A stretch of 64,000 nucleotides of DNA from AC-51 sp963749895 (lineage in GTDB: Bacteria > Actinomycetota > UBA4738 > HRBIN12), in NCBI GenBank assembly GCA_963749895.1, contig CAVVOG010000003.1, positions 744,001 through 808,000 of the forward strand. The letters are read 5' to 3'. A program made the position numbers and the translations under genes. Positions 43,758 through 51,872 of this stretch are shown piece after piece; the first letter of the stretch is position 1; each line of letters starts with the position of its first letter. The notes below the pieces were generated by a model. The model did no database searches, was not told the origin of the DNA, and was given only the letters and a program-made list of their open reading frames with translations.

Positions 43758-45416
43758 ATGAGGAGAGATTTCCGTTGGGCGCGAGTACTGATGACGGTAC
43801 TCGTGCTCTCACTCGTGGCCGCTGCGTGCGGTGGGGACGACAGTGAGTCCCCGTCGGAGCCGGGCACGTCATCTGAGCCCGTCGCCACCGGTGGCGAGTT
43901 CAGCATGCAGATCTGCGAGCCGGAGTCGCTGATCCCGCAGGTCAACGCAGAGACGTGCGGCAGCCAGGTCCTCAAGGGGCTCTTCACGCCGCTGATCACG
44001 TTCACGCCAGAGAACGAGATCGTGTTCACGGTTGCTGAGTCGATCGCGTCCGAGGACAACGTGAACTGGACCGTCACGCTTCGTGACGGGTGGACCTTCC
44101 ACGACGGCACACCCGTGACCGCGCAGTCGTTCGTCGACGCGTGGAACTGGGCTGCGTACGCGCCGAACGCGGCGGGCAACAACTACTTCTTCGGGCCTTA
44201 CGGGGTGAACATCGTCGGCTACGACGCGTTGAACCCCGCTGAGGGCAAGCCGAAGGAGGACGCGATGTCCGGCTTGGCGGTCGTGGACGACCTTACGTTC
44301 ACGGTCGAGCTGGGCGCGCCGTTCAGCGAGTTCCCGATCACGGTCGGCTACAACGCCTTCTACCCGCTTCCCGAGTCGTTCTTCGACGACCCCGAGGCGT
44401 TCAACGAGGCGCCGGTCGGCAACGGCCCGTACATGATGGATGGCGTCTGGGAGCACGACGTCGCCATCAAGACGGTCCGCTTCGAGGACTACGCCGGGAC
44501 CACGGGCAACGCCGACGCGATCGAGTTCCGGATCTACTCGAACCCGGACACCGCGTTCCGCGACGTCCAGGCCGGGAACCTCGACTTCACCGACGTCCCG
44601 TCCGAGCAGATCACCTCGGCGCAGGCAGAGTTCGGTGACCGCTTCATCGAGGCGCCGAGCTCCAGCTTCAGCTACATCGGCTTCCCGCTGTGGGTCGACC
44701 CGTTCGACAACCCGGACATCCGCAAGGCGATGTCGATGGCGATCGACCGTCAGGCGATCATCGACGCGATCTTCTTCGGCACCCTGCGTCCCGCCGACGA
44801 CATGGTGTCGCCGGTGGTCCAGGGCTACCGCGAAGGCATCTGCCAGTACTGCGTGTTCGACGCGGCGGCTGCCAAGGAGATGTACGACGCGGCCGGCGGG
44901 GTCGACGGTGAGATCACGATCTGGTTCAACAACGACGGTGACCACGAGCAGTGGATCGAGGCCGTCGCGAACCAGTGGGAGCAGAACCTCGGGATCGAGG
45001 GCGTGAAGTTCGAGTCCTTCGAGTTCGCCGACTACCTCGGCCGTCTGGACCTCGGGCTCGACCCGAAGACCCAGGCCGACGGTGTCACGGGGCCGTTCCG
45101 CCTCGGGTGGGTCATGGACTACCCGAGCATGCAGAACTACCTCGAGAACCTGCACGGGACCGGGGCCGGGTCGAACTACACGACCCACTCGAACACCGAG
45201 TTCGACGACCTGATGGCGCAGGGCAAGAGCGCTGCGTCGCTGGACGAGGCCGTGAGCCTCTACCAGCAGGCCGACGACATCATCCTCGAGGAGATGCCGA
45301 TCGCTCCTCTGTGGTTCGGACTCGGTCAGTACGTCACCTCCGAGCGGATCGCGAACGTCAACGTGGACAAGTTCACGTTCGTCGACGTGGCCGCCGTCCA
45401 GGTGGTCGAGCCGTAG
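43758..45416 (+). CDS. Peptide ABC transporter substrate-binding lipoprotein (family 5)
   Basis: A 552-residue receptor of the DppA/OppA class. The signal peptide ends in lipobox VAAAC (Cys24) with an acidic Ser-rich linker; then the family-5 domain: LKGLFTPLITFTPENEIV, TVTLRDGWTFHDGTPVTAQSFVDAW and NPDIRKAMSMAIDRQAI. It would bind di- or oligopeptides outside the membrane and deliver them to the two permeases downstream. Its gene is separated from the permease genes by a 14-bp hairpin, consistent with much higher expression of the receptor. Confidence 0.94.
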   Translation: MRRDFRWARVLMTVLVLSLVAAACGGDDSESPSEPGTSSEPVATGGEFSMQICEPESLIPQVNAETCGSQVLKGLFTPLITFTPENEIVFTVAESIASEDNVNWTVTLRDGWTFHDGTPVTAQSFVDAWNWAAYAPNAAGNNYFFGPYGVNIVGYDALNPAEGKPKEDAMSGLAVVDDLTFTVELGAPFSEFPITVGYNAFYPLPESFFDDPEAFNEAPVGNGPYMMDGVWEHDVAIKTVRFEDYAGTTGNADAIEFRIYSNPDTAFRDVQAGNLDFTDVPSEQITSAQAEFGDRFIEAPSSSFSYIGFPLWVDPFDNPDIRKAMSMAIDRQAIIDAIFFGTLRPADDMVSPVVQGYREGICQYCVFDAAAAKEMYDAAGGVDGEITIWFNNDGDHEQWIEAVANQWEQNLGIEGVKFESFEFADYLGRLDLGLDPKTQADGVTGPFRLGWVMDYPSMQNYLENLHGTGAGSNYTTHSNTEFDDLMAQGKSAASLDEAVSLYQQADDIILEEMPIAPLWFGLGQYVTSERIANVNVDKFTFVDVAAVQVVEP

Positions 45417-45439
45417 CCGGTCCGACCCATATGGAGCAC

Positions 45440-45473
45440 GTGGAGCGGCCGCCCGTCGAGGCGGCCGCTCCAC
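45440..45473 (+). terminator. 14-bp hairpin between peptide SBP and permease genes
   Basis: gtggagcggccgcc pairs perfectly with ggcggccgctccac around loop cgtcga, 24 nt after the SBP stop. No T-tract. Likely a partial terminator or 3' stabiliser of the SBP transcript. Confidence 0.75.
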
Positions 45474-45476
45474 TGC

Positions 45477-45482
45477 TACCCT
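45477..45482 (+). promoter_or_regulatory. -10-like box before peptide permease genes
   Basis: TACCCT, 11 nt before ATG 45494 and just after the hairpin. It could provide separate transcription of the membrane and ATPase genes. Confidence 0.35.
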
Positions 45483-45493
45483 GAGGCCCGCTC

Positions 45494-46447
45494 ATGGGAC
45501 GCTACGTCGCGAGAAGGCTGCTGCAGGCCATCCCGGTCTTCTTCGGCGCAACGTTCATCGTCTTCGCGATGGTGTACGCGATCCCGGGCGATCCGATCCG
45601 AGCGCTGAACGGCGAACGTCCGATCTCCGAGAGCGCTCAGGAAGCTCTGCGCGATCAGTACAACCTCGACGATCCACTGCCGATCCAGTACCTGAAGTAC
45701 GTCGGTCTCTACCCCGACGAGGAGGACGGCTTCAACGGACTCCTGCAAGGCAACTTCGGCACCACGTTCCGCGGCTACCCGGTCTCCGAGATCATGAAGG
45801 AGAAGATCCCGATCACCGCCAGGCTCGCCGTGGGCGCCTTCATCGTCGAGACGGTGATCGGCCTGATCCTCGGTCTGCTCGCCGGTCTGCGTCGTGGGTC
45901 CTTCATGGACAACTTCGTGCTCGTCACGACGACGATCGTGGTGGCCGTTCCGACGTTCGTGCTGGGGTTCGTGTCGCAGATCATCTTCGGGGTGCAGTTG
46001 GGGTGGTTCCCGATCGCGGGGATCCAGGACGGCTTCATGAGCTACGTGATGCCGTCGTTCGTGCTCGCGACCGCATCACTCGTCTACATCGCCCGCCTGA
46101 CCCGCACGAGCCTCGTCGAGAACCTCCGCTCCGACTACATCCGCACCGCCCAGGCGAAGGGCCTGAGCCGTACGCGTGTCGTCGGGCGCCATGCCCTGCG
46201 GAACTCCCTGATCCCGGTCGTGACCTTCCTGGCGGTGGACCTGGGTGCGCTCCTCGGGGGCGCGATCATCACCGAGGGCATCTTCAACATCCCCGGTATC
46301 GGTCGCGAGGTCTTCCTCGCGATCCGCGGACAGGAGGGGGCCGTCGTCGTCGGCATCGTGACGTTCGGCATCCTCGTGTTCATCATCGCGAACCTGATCG
46401 TGGACATCCTGTACGCGGTCCTGGACCCGAGGATCCGCCTTGACTGA
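45494..46447 (+). CDS. Peptide ABC transporter permease (DppB-like)
   Basis: A 317-residue permease starting with the family N-terminus MGRYVARRLLQAIPVFFGAT, with a periplasmic loop (LPIQYLKYVGLY), six predicted helices and the EAA-loop region RTAQAKGLSRTRVVGRHALRN. It pairs with the following DppC-like permease, which overlaps it by 8 nt. Confidence 0.93.
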   Translation: MGRYVARRLLQAIPVFFGATFIVFAMVYAIPGDPIRALNGERPISESAQEALRDQYNLDDPLPIQYLKYVGLYPDEEDGFNGLLQGNFGTTFRGYPVSEIMKEKIPITARLAVGAFIVETVIGLILGLLAGLRRGSFMDNFVLVTTTIVVAVPTFVLGFVSQIIFGVQLGWFPIAGIQDGFMSYVMPSFVLATASLVYIARLTRTSLVENLRSDYIRTAQAKGLSRTRVVGRHALRNSLIPVVTFLAVDLGALLGGAIITEGIFNIPGIGREVFLAIRGQEGAVVVGIVTFGILVFIIANLIVDILYAVLDPRIRLD

Positions 46448-47618
46448 CGAGCGACGCGACGAGAAGGTGCTGGCCGCCGCCGCCCACGAGGACGGGCGTC
46501 CCGGCGGGGTCTTCAAGGAGCCGGCGACGCCCGGGGGAGACGACACCCGGGGCGAAGGGGCGACCGCCGCGACGACCGCGATCGAGGGGGGGGTGGCCGT
46601 CTACGAGGCCAGCCTCTGGGGCGACGCCTGGCGGGAACTCCGTCGGAACCCCCTGTTCGTGATCTCCACGATCTTCCTGGTCTACTTCATGCTCATGGCC
46701 GCGTGGCCGCCGCCGTTCACCCGGTGGCCGGTGGCGCTGCTCGGGCTGGCCGCCTGCACCGCGACCGTCCTGCTCTTGACCTCGAAGTGGATGTCGGGGT
46801 TCACCCTTCGTCGCGGGAAGGTCCTGGCGGCCGTCGTCTGCCTGGCTCCTCTGGTCGTCTTCCTCCTGTACGCGACCACGGTGGAGGGCCAGAGCCCGAA
46901 GGAAGCGAACCTGTCGAACTCGGTGCAGTTCGAGTGGATGGACTACGACCATCCGTTCGGGTTCGACATCCAGGGCCGCGACTACTACACGCGGGTCGTC
47001 TACGGTGCTCGCGTCTCGGTCGTGATCGGCCTGCTGGTCGTCGGTGTCGACGTGGTGATCGCGATCCTCCTCGGCGGCATCGCGGGGTTCTACGGCGGGA
47101 AGTCCGATGCGGTGATCTCCCGGACCGCCGACATCTTCTTCGCGCTCCCGGTGACGCTCGCGGGCATCGTGTTCCTGAACGTCGTGGGCGAACGGGGGTT
47201 GCTCACGGTGAGCGCCGTGCTGATCTTCCTCGGATGGCCCACCTTGATGCGTCTGCTCAGATCATCCGTGTTGAGCGGCAAGGAGTCGGACTACGTGCAG
47301 GCGGCGCGTGCGCTCGGAGCGGGCGACCTCCGCATCATGCGGGTCCACATCCTGCCGAACGGCATCGCACCGGTGATCGTGTACGCGACGATCAGCGTCG
47401 GCATCATCATCTCGGCAGAGGCGGCGTTGTCCTTCCTTGGCGTCGGTCTGCAGCTCCCGGCGATCTCCTGGGGGCTGATGATCAGCGACGCCCAGAACCG
47501 CATCACGACCAGCCCGCACCTGCTGGCCTTCCCCGCGCTCTACCTGTCGATCCTGGTCCTGGTGTTCATCATCCTGGGCGACGCCCTGCGCGACGCGCTC
47601 GACCCGAGGCTCCGATGA
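46440..47618 (+). CDS. Peptide ABC transporter permease (DppC-like) with long N-terminus
   Basis: A 392-residue permease. After about 50 polar residues come the DppC-type first helix (WRELRRNPLFVISTIFLVYF) and two additional hydrophobic segments (about residues 97-113 and 122-144), making it about 90 residues longer than typical DppC. The transport domain follows (HPFGFDIQGRDYYTRVVYGARVS; EAA loop QAARALGAGDLRIMRVHILPN). TTG 46440 overlaps the DppB stop; the DUF-like tail N-terminal of the first helix makes a later start possible but none has a better ribosome site. Confidence 0.9.
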   Translation: MTDERRDEKVLAAAAHEDGRPGGVFKEPATPGGDDTRGEGATAATTAIEGGVAVYEASLWGDAWRELRRNPLFVISTIFLVYFMLMAAWPPPFTRWPVALLGLAACTATVLLLTSKWMSGFTLRRGKVLAAVVCLAPLVVFLLYATTVEGQSPKEANLSNSVQFEWMDYDHPFGFDIQGRDYYTRVVYGARVSVVIGLLVVGVDVVIAILLGGIAGFYGGKSDAVISRTADIFFALPVTLAGIVFLNVVGERGLLTVSAVLIFLGWPTLMRLLRSSVLSGKESDYVQAARALGAGDLRIMRVHILPNGIAPVIVYATISVGIIISAEAALSFLGVGLQLPAISWGLMISDAQNRITTSPHLLAFPALYLSILVLVFIILGDALRDALDPRLR

Positions 47619-48652
47619 GCGAGGACCCGCAGATCACCTCGGGAGGCGCGACGGCCGCCGCCACGGCCCAGCACATGCTGGAGCTGGAAGACCTCGCCGT
47701 GGAGTTCAACACCGACTACGGCGACGTCCACGCGGTCAACGGCATCAGCTACACCCTCGATCCGGGGGAGACCCTCGCGATCCTCGGCGAGTCCGGTTCC
47801 GGGAAGACGGTCAGCGCGCTCGCGACGATGGGGCTGATCGAGAAGCCCGGCCGGATCTCGAGCGGTGAGATCCGCTTCCATGGGACGAACCTGCTCGAGC
47901 TTCCCGAGGAGGACCGGCGCGACATCCGCGGTGACAAGATCTCGATGATCTTCCAGGACGCGCTCTCGGCCCTGAACCCGGTCTTCCCTGTCGGGGACCA
48001 GATCGCTGAGATGTTCCGGGTCCATCGCGGGATGAAGCGCAAGGACGCGCTGGAACGGGCCGTCGACCTGATGGAGCGGGTCCGGATCCCCTCGGCGCGC
48101 GAGCGGGTCCGTGACTACCCGCACCAGTTCTCCGGCGGCATGCGGCAACGCGTGATGATCGCGATGGGGATCGCGCTCGACCCCGACATACTGATCGCCG
48201 ACGAGCCCAGCACGGCCCTCGACGTGACCGTGCAGGCGCAGATCATGGAGCTCCTGCTCGCGCTGCAGCAGGAGACGAAGATGGGTTTGATCCTGATCAC
48301 GCACGACCTCGGGGTCGTGGCGGAGGTCGCGGACAAGGTCTGCGTGATGTACGCGGGCCAGATCGTCGAGAAGGGGTCCGTCTCCGACATCTACTCGCGT
48401 CCCGCGCATCCCTACACCGAGCGGCTGATCCACTCGATCCCGCGCGTCGACCGCAAGGGTGACCGACTCGACCCGATCAAGGGCTCCCCACCCAACCTCC
48501 TCAACATCCCCAGCGGGTGTCCCTTCCACCCTCGATGCCCCCGGGCGAGGTTCCCCGTGTGCTCGGAGGAGATGCCGGCGCAGCGCGTCGTCGCCCTGAA
48601 CCGGTTGTCGGCGTGCCATTTCGCGGAGGAGGTGCTAGACGATGACGGATGA
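47615..48652 (+). CDS. Peptide ABC transporter ATP-binding protein (DppD-like)
   Basis: A 345-residue ATPase: Walker A GESGSGKT, signature FSGGMRQRV, Walker B ILIADEPSTALD, H-loop LITHDLG, and the C-terminal oligopeptide-transporter extension with SGCPFHPRCPRA, whose cysteines bind an iron-sulfur cluster in related Dpp ATPases. ATGA overlap with the DppC-like gene. Confidence 0.94.
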   Translation: MSEDPQITSGGATAAATAQHMLELEDLAVEFNTDYGDVHAVNGISYTLDPGETLAILGESGSGKTVSALATMGLIEKPGRISSGEIRFHGTNLLELPEEDRRDIRGDKISMIFQDALSALNPVFPVGDQIAEMFRVHRGMKRKDALERAVDLMERVRIPSARERVRDYPHQFSGGMRQRVMIAMGIALDPDILIADEPSTALDVTVQAQIMELLLALQQETKMGLILITHDLGVVAEVADKVCVMYAGQIVEKGSVSDIYSRPAHPYTERLIHSIPRVDRKGDRLDPIKGSPPNLLNIPSGCPFHPRCPRARFPVCSEEMPAQRVVALNRLSACHFAEEVLDDDG

Positions 48653-49718
48653 CCTGGGTGCGCCGAACCCGGACGCGATCTTGTCGGTTCGGGACCTCGT
48701 GAAGTACTTCCCCGTGACGCAGGGCATCGTGCGGAAGAAGAAGATCGGCGACGTCAAGGCCGTCGACGGGGTGAGCTTCGACCTCATGCCCGGCGAGACG
48801 CTCGGCCTCGTCGGCGAATCGGGCTGCGGCAAGTCGACCGTCGCCCGTGTCCTGTTGCGCCTCTACGAAGCGTCGTCGGGAACGGCCTCCTACAAGGGCG
48901 AGGACATCTTCGCGTTGGACAAGAAGGGGCTGCGCCGGCTCCGGCGCAAGATCCAGATCATCTTCCAGGACCCGTACTCCTCGCTGAACCCGCGGATGAC
49001 GGTCGGCGACATCGTGGCGGAACCCTGGGACATCCACGCAGGCCTCGTCTCGAAGGACCAACGGCGAACGCGGGCCCAAGAGCTCCTGGAGCGCGTCGGC
49101 CTCAACCCCGACCACTCGAACCGGTACCCACACCAGTTCTCGGGCGGGCAGCGACAGCGGATCGGTGTGGCCCGCGCCCTTGCCCTGAACCCCGAGGTGA
49201 TCATCTGTGACGAGCCGGTGTCGGCCCTCGACGTCTCCGTCCAGGCGCAGGTCGTGAACCTGCTGGAAGACCTCCAGTCCGAGTTCGGGCTCTCGTACAT
49301 CTTCATCGCCCACGACCTGTCGGTCGTGCGCCACATCTCCGAGCGGGTCGCCGTGATGTACCTGGGCAAGATCGTGGAGATGGGCGATGAGCAACAGATC
49401 TACAACTCGCCGACCCATCCGTACACGCAAGCGCTCCTGTCGGCCGTGCCGGTTCCCGACCCGGCCCTCCGGGGCCAGCGCAGGCGGATCATCCTCACCG
49501 GCGACGTACCGAGCCCGATGAACCCGCCGTCCGGGTGCCGGTTCCACCCGAGGTGCCCGAAGACCCAGTTGCTCGCGAAGGAGCAGGTCGGGTCGAAGAC
49601 CTGGATGCCGATGTGTGCCGAGGTCGACCCACCGCTGGAGGGACGCCCGTCGGGACAGGTGTCCGCCTGCCATTACCCCGTCGAGAGCCGTACCATCGAA
49701 GCCTCACCCACGGGCTGA
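48642..49718 (+). CDS. Peptide ABC transporter ATP-binding protein (DppF-like)
   Basis: A 358-residue ATPase, partner of the DppD-like subunit: Walker A GESGCGKST, signature FSGGQRQRIG, Walker B VIICDEPVSALD, H-loop FIAHDLSVV and the C-terminal SGCRFHPRCPK segment. ATG 48642 has GGAGGAGG upstream and overlaps the DppD stop by 11 nt. It closes the five-gene peptide importer. Confidence 0.94.
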   Translation: MTDDLGAPNPDAILSVRDLVKYFPVTQGIVRKKKIGDVKAVDGVSFDLMPGETLGLVGESGCGKSTVARVLLRLYEASSGTASYKGEDIFALDKKGLRRLRRKIQIIFQDPYSSLNPRMTVGDIVAEPWDIHAGLVSKDQRRTRAQELLERVGLNPDHSNRYPHQFSGGQRQRIGVARALALNPEVIICDEPVSALDVSVQAQVVNLLEDLQSEFGLSYIFIAHDLSVVRHISERVAVMYLGKIVEMGDEQQIYNSPTHPYTQALLSAVPVPDPALRGQRRRIILTGDVPSPMNPPSGCRFHPRCPKTQLLAKEQVGSKTWMPMCAEVDPPLEGRPSGQVSACHYPVESRTIEASPTG

Positions 49719-49734
49719 GCAACGAAGGAACCCC

Positions 49735-49968
49735 ATGGACATCATCAACACCATCGTCATCGTGCTGCTGATCCTGTCCTCGCTGTTCCTCATCGTCACG
49801 ATCTTGATGCACTCGGGGCGGGGGAGCGGTCTCTCGGACATGTTCGGCGGGACGAGCAACCTCTCAGGCGGCACCGCGCTGGAGCGGACGCTCGACCGGA
49901 TCACGGTCGTCACCGCGGTCGTCTTCGGCCTGTGCACGTTCTGGCTCGCCTGGCAGTGGACCCCGTAG
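49735..49968 (+). CDS. secG: Preprotein translocase subunit SecG
   Basis: A 77-residue protein with two transmembrane helices (about residues 4-24 and 55-74) and the SecG central motif HSGRGSGLSDMFGG. It assists SecYE in protein export. ATG 49735 follows GAAGGA; a TACCAT box lies at 49691-49696 within the preceding gene. In actinobacteria secG normally ends the gap-pgk-tpiA cluster, so its place here marks an insertion of apgM and the peptide importer. Confidence 0.93.
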   Translation: MDIINTIVIVLLILSSLFLIVTILMHSGRGSGLSDMFGGTSNLSGGTALERTLDRITVVTAVVFGLCTFWLAWQWTP

Positions 49969-49987
49969 GGGCCGCGAGGGCGGTTGG

Positions 49988-49993
49988 TAGGAT
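49988..49993 (+). promoter_or_regulatory. -10 box of tRNA-Leu(GAG)
   Basis: TAGGAT, 11 nt before the tRNA 5' end. Confidence 0.6.
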
Positions 49994-50004
49994 GGCCGCA
50001 CCAC

Positions 50005-50091
50005 GTCGGAGTGGCGGAATTTGGTAGACGCGCTAGGTTGAGGGCCTAGTGCCCCTTACGGGGCGTGCAGGTTCAAGTCCTGTCTCCGACA
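50005..50091 (+). tRNA. tRNA-Leu(GAG)
   Basis: 87 nt. Acceptor stem gtcggag/ctccgac with discriminator A, leucine D arm (tggcggaatttggtagacgc), anticodon loop ttgaggg (anticodon GAG, reads CUC/CUU), long variable arm tgccccttacggggcgt, T arm ggttcaagtcc. CCA is not encoded. Confidence 0.96.
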
Positions 50092-50113
50092 CTACGTAGC
50101 AACGGATATGAGA

Positions 50114-50142
50114 AGGCCCCGGGAGAACCCGGGGCCTGTTTC
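50114..50142 (+). terminator. Rho-independent terminator after tRNA-Leu(GAG)
   Basis: aggccccggg, loop agaa, cccggggcct, then gtttc: a 10-bp stem with a short T-run, the most classical terminator in the window. Confidence 0.85.
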
Positions 50143-50342
50143 GTGGGCGCCGTCCGCCCGTTGTCCGCCCACTCAGCGAGGGGGGGCCGCTGAGATGGCG
50201 TTCGAAGCGCCCTCGAGGCGATCCCGTCGGACGTGCTGGTAGGCGTTCTAAGGATCATCTCTCTCTCCCCCCTGTGCGAGTGCGTGTCGCTCCTGCGACA
50301 CTCCTCGCTCCGGCGCGCTGAGGCGGTGCGATACCCACCTCG

Positions 50343-50636
50343 TCACGCCGGTGGCGCAGTCTCCTCCGATTCCTCGGATCGCCTCTGGTCGCTGCGCACC
50401 GCGGCCCTGAAGCACCACCATGCGATCCAGCCCAGGGGGACAGCCACGGCGAGCGTCACGGCGACGGCCCTCGCTGCCGAAGCCAGATCGGGTCCGTTGT
50501 CATCCAGACCGACCTCCGAGAGGGAGAGCATGGCGACCGCCAACCCTGTGAAGACGACGAGGACCGCCGCGAGCGCGACCACGACCCCGCTCGAAACCCA
50601 GAGGAACACGCGGACCGTCGATCCAGCACGCGTCAT
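50343..50636 (-). CDS. Small two-helix membrane protein of unknown function
   Basis: A 97-residue protein with hydrophobic segments at about residues 10-36 and 57-76, a short acidic loop between them and a charged C-terminal tail (RSDQRRSEESEE). It is not assigned to a family. ATG 50636 was preferred over upstream starts because the upstream frame consists of imperfect repeats translating as repeated GMT units. Two 17-bp direct repeats flank the start. Coding status is likely but not certain. Confidence 0.55.
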   Translation of the reverse strand: MTRAGSTVRVFLWVSSGVVVALAAVLVVFTGLAVAMLSLSEVGLDDNGPDLASAARAVAVTLAVAVPLGWIAWWCFRAAVRSDQRRSEESEETAPPA

Positions 50637-50675
50637 GCCCAGATGATCATCCCAACTGGTCATGCCCGCGTGATC
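50632..50675 (-). repeat. Paired 17-bp direct repeats at the small membrane protein start
   Basis: gtcatgccc-N3-tgatc occurs at 50632-50648 and 50659-50675, 27 bp apart; the first copy covers the start codon. The spacing suits an operator or a recent small duplication. Confidence 0.5.
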
Positions 50676-50736
50676 GCCATGTCTGATGGATCGTGACCGA
50701 GTCGCCGAAGGGGTCGCGGCACAGGCTTCCGTGGAG

Positions 50737-50742
50737 TAGCGT
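50737..50742 (+). promoter_or_regulatory. -10 box of first alanine-dehydrogenase-like gene (leaderless)
   Basis: TAGCGT, then 8 nt, then ATG 50751. Confidence 0.5.
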
Positions 50743-50750
50743 GCGAGCCG

Positions 50751-51872
50751 ATGGGCCTCTCTCTCGGCCTGTTGCGGATGACCGAGCACCCCGGTGAACG
50801 CCGGGACTTCCTGCCACGCCTCGTCCGCACCCTCCCGTCCCTCGGTGCCGACGAGGTCGTCCTAGAGGAGGGCTACGGCTCGGCGATGGGGATCGACGAG
50901 GCCGACTACGCGGGCGACGCCGTCCGCGTCGCGTCTCGTGACGACGTGCTCGATCAAGACGTCGTCCTCGTGCTGCGGTGTCCGAAGGAGGATGTGCTGC
51001 GGCGCATGCGTCCCGGAGCGGTCCTTGTGTCGATGCTGCACTACGCGACACGGCCGGGCCGCAACGCCTTGCTGCGCGATCGTGGGATCGTGGCCGTCAG
51101 CCTCGATTCCGTGACGGACGACCACGGTCGGCGGATGGTCGAGAACCTCGAGCTGACCGCGTGGGCGGGGGTCGAGGCGTCGATCCGCGAGCTCTCGATG
51201 CGCTGGGGGTGGTTCGCCGTCCCCCAGCGAGACCCGATCCGCGCGACCGTCCTGGGGTCGGGTGCCTTGGGTGCCCACGCGATGCACGCCGCCACGCGGT
51301 ACGGCGACCACGAGCTTCGGGAGGCGCTCCACCGAGCCGGGGTTCCAGGTGTCGAGGTCGCGGTGGTCGACCATGACCTGTCCTGGCACGAGGACTACAT
51401 GCTCGAGCGCCTGCAGATGTCGGACCTCCTGGTGGATGCCACGCTGCGCCGCGACCCCTCGATGCCGGTGATCCCCAACGCCTGGCTCGCGACGATGCCC
51501 CAGCACGGGGTGCTCCTGGACCTGGCGGCCGATCCGTACGACCTCGCCGCCCAGCCGCCCGGGATCAAGGGGATCGAAGGCGTTCCGCACGGCAGTCTGC
51601 TGCAGCAGCTGTTCGAGGTGGACGACCCCGCATGGGATCTGACCGGACGCGCCGTCGACGTCCGGGTGCGCCGCCTTGCCCTTTCGTGCGATGCTTGGCC
51701 AGGCGTCCGTCCCAGGGACAGCATGGAACGGTACGGCGAACAGGTCGAGCCGGTGATGGAGGTCGTGCTGAGCATGCGGCCTTCGACCTGGGACCGGAAG
51801 GACACCCATCGGCGTGTGAGGGCGGTGGCCAGAGCGGAGCTCGAGCGATGGACGACTCAGCACACGGACTGA
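50751..51872 (+). CDS. Alanine dehydrogenase/PNT-like protein, copy 1
   Basis: A 373-residue protein of the alanine dehydrogenase / transhydrogenase N-terminal superfamily. The N-terminal half has VLVLRCPKED and SMLHYATRPGR: the catalytic His of the YLH-type motif is kept, but the Lys of the family KVKEP motif is Arg. The second half has the Rossmann motif GSGALGAHAMHAATRYG near residue 168. It may be an NAD(P)-dependent amino-acid dehydrogenase with a non-alanine substrate. A paralogue overlaps its 3' end. Confidence 0.75.
   Translation: MGLSLGLLRMTEHPGERRDFLPRLVRTLPSLGADEVVLEEGYGSAMGIDEADYAGDAVRVASRDDVLDQDVVLVLRCPKEDVLRRMRPGAVLVSMLHYATRPGRNALLRDRGIVAVSLDSVTDDHGRRMVENLELTAWAGVEASIRELSMRWGWFAVPQRDPIRATVLGSGALGAHAMHAATRYGDHELREALHRAGVPGVEVAVVDHDLSWHEDYMLERLQMSDLLVDATLRRDPSMPVIPNAWLATMPQHGVLLDLAADPYDLAAQPPGIKGIEGVPHGSLLQQLFEVDDPAWDLTGRAVDVRVRRLALSCDAWPGVRPRDSMERYGEQVEPVMEVVLSMRPSTWDRKDTHRRVRAVARAELERWTTQHTD

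Noticed and set aside
50143..50342. A gene or structured RNA between the tRNA-Leu terminator and the small membrane protein gene
   Set aside because: Only a 7-bp hairpin (gtgtcgc/gcgacac, 50284-50301) is seen, without T-run or coding signal; it may weakly terminate the minus-strand gene.
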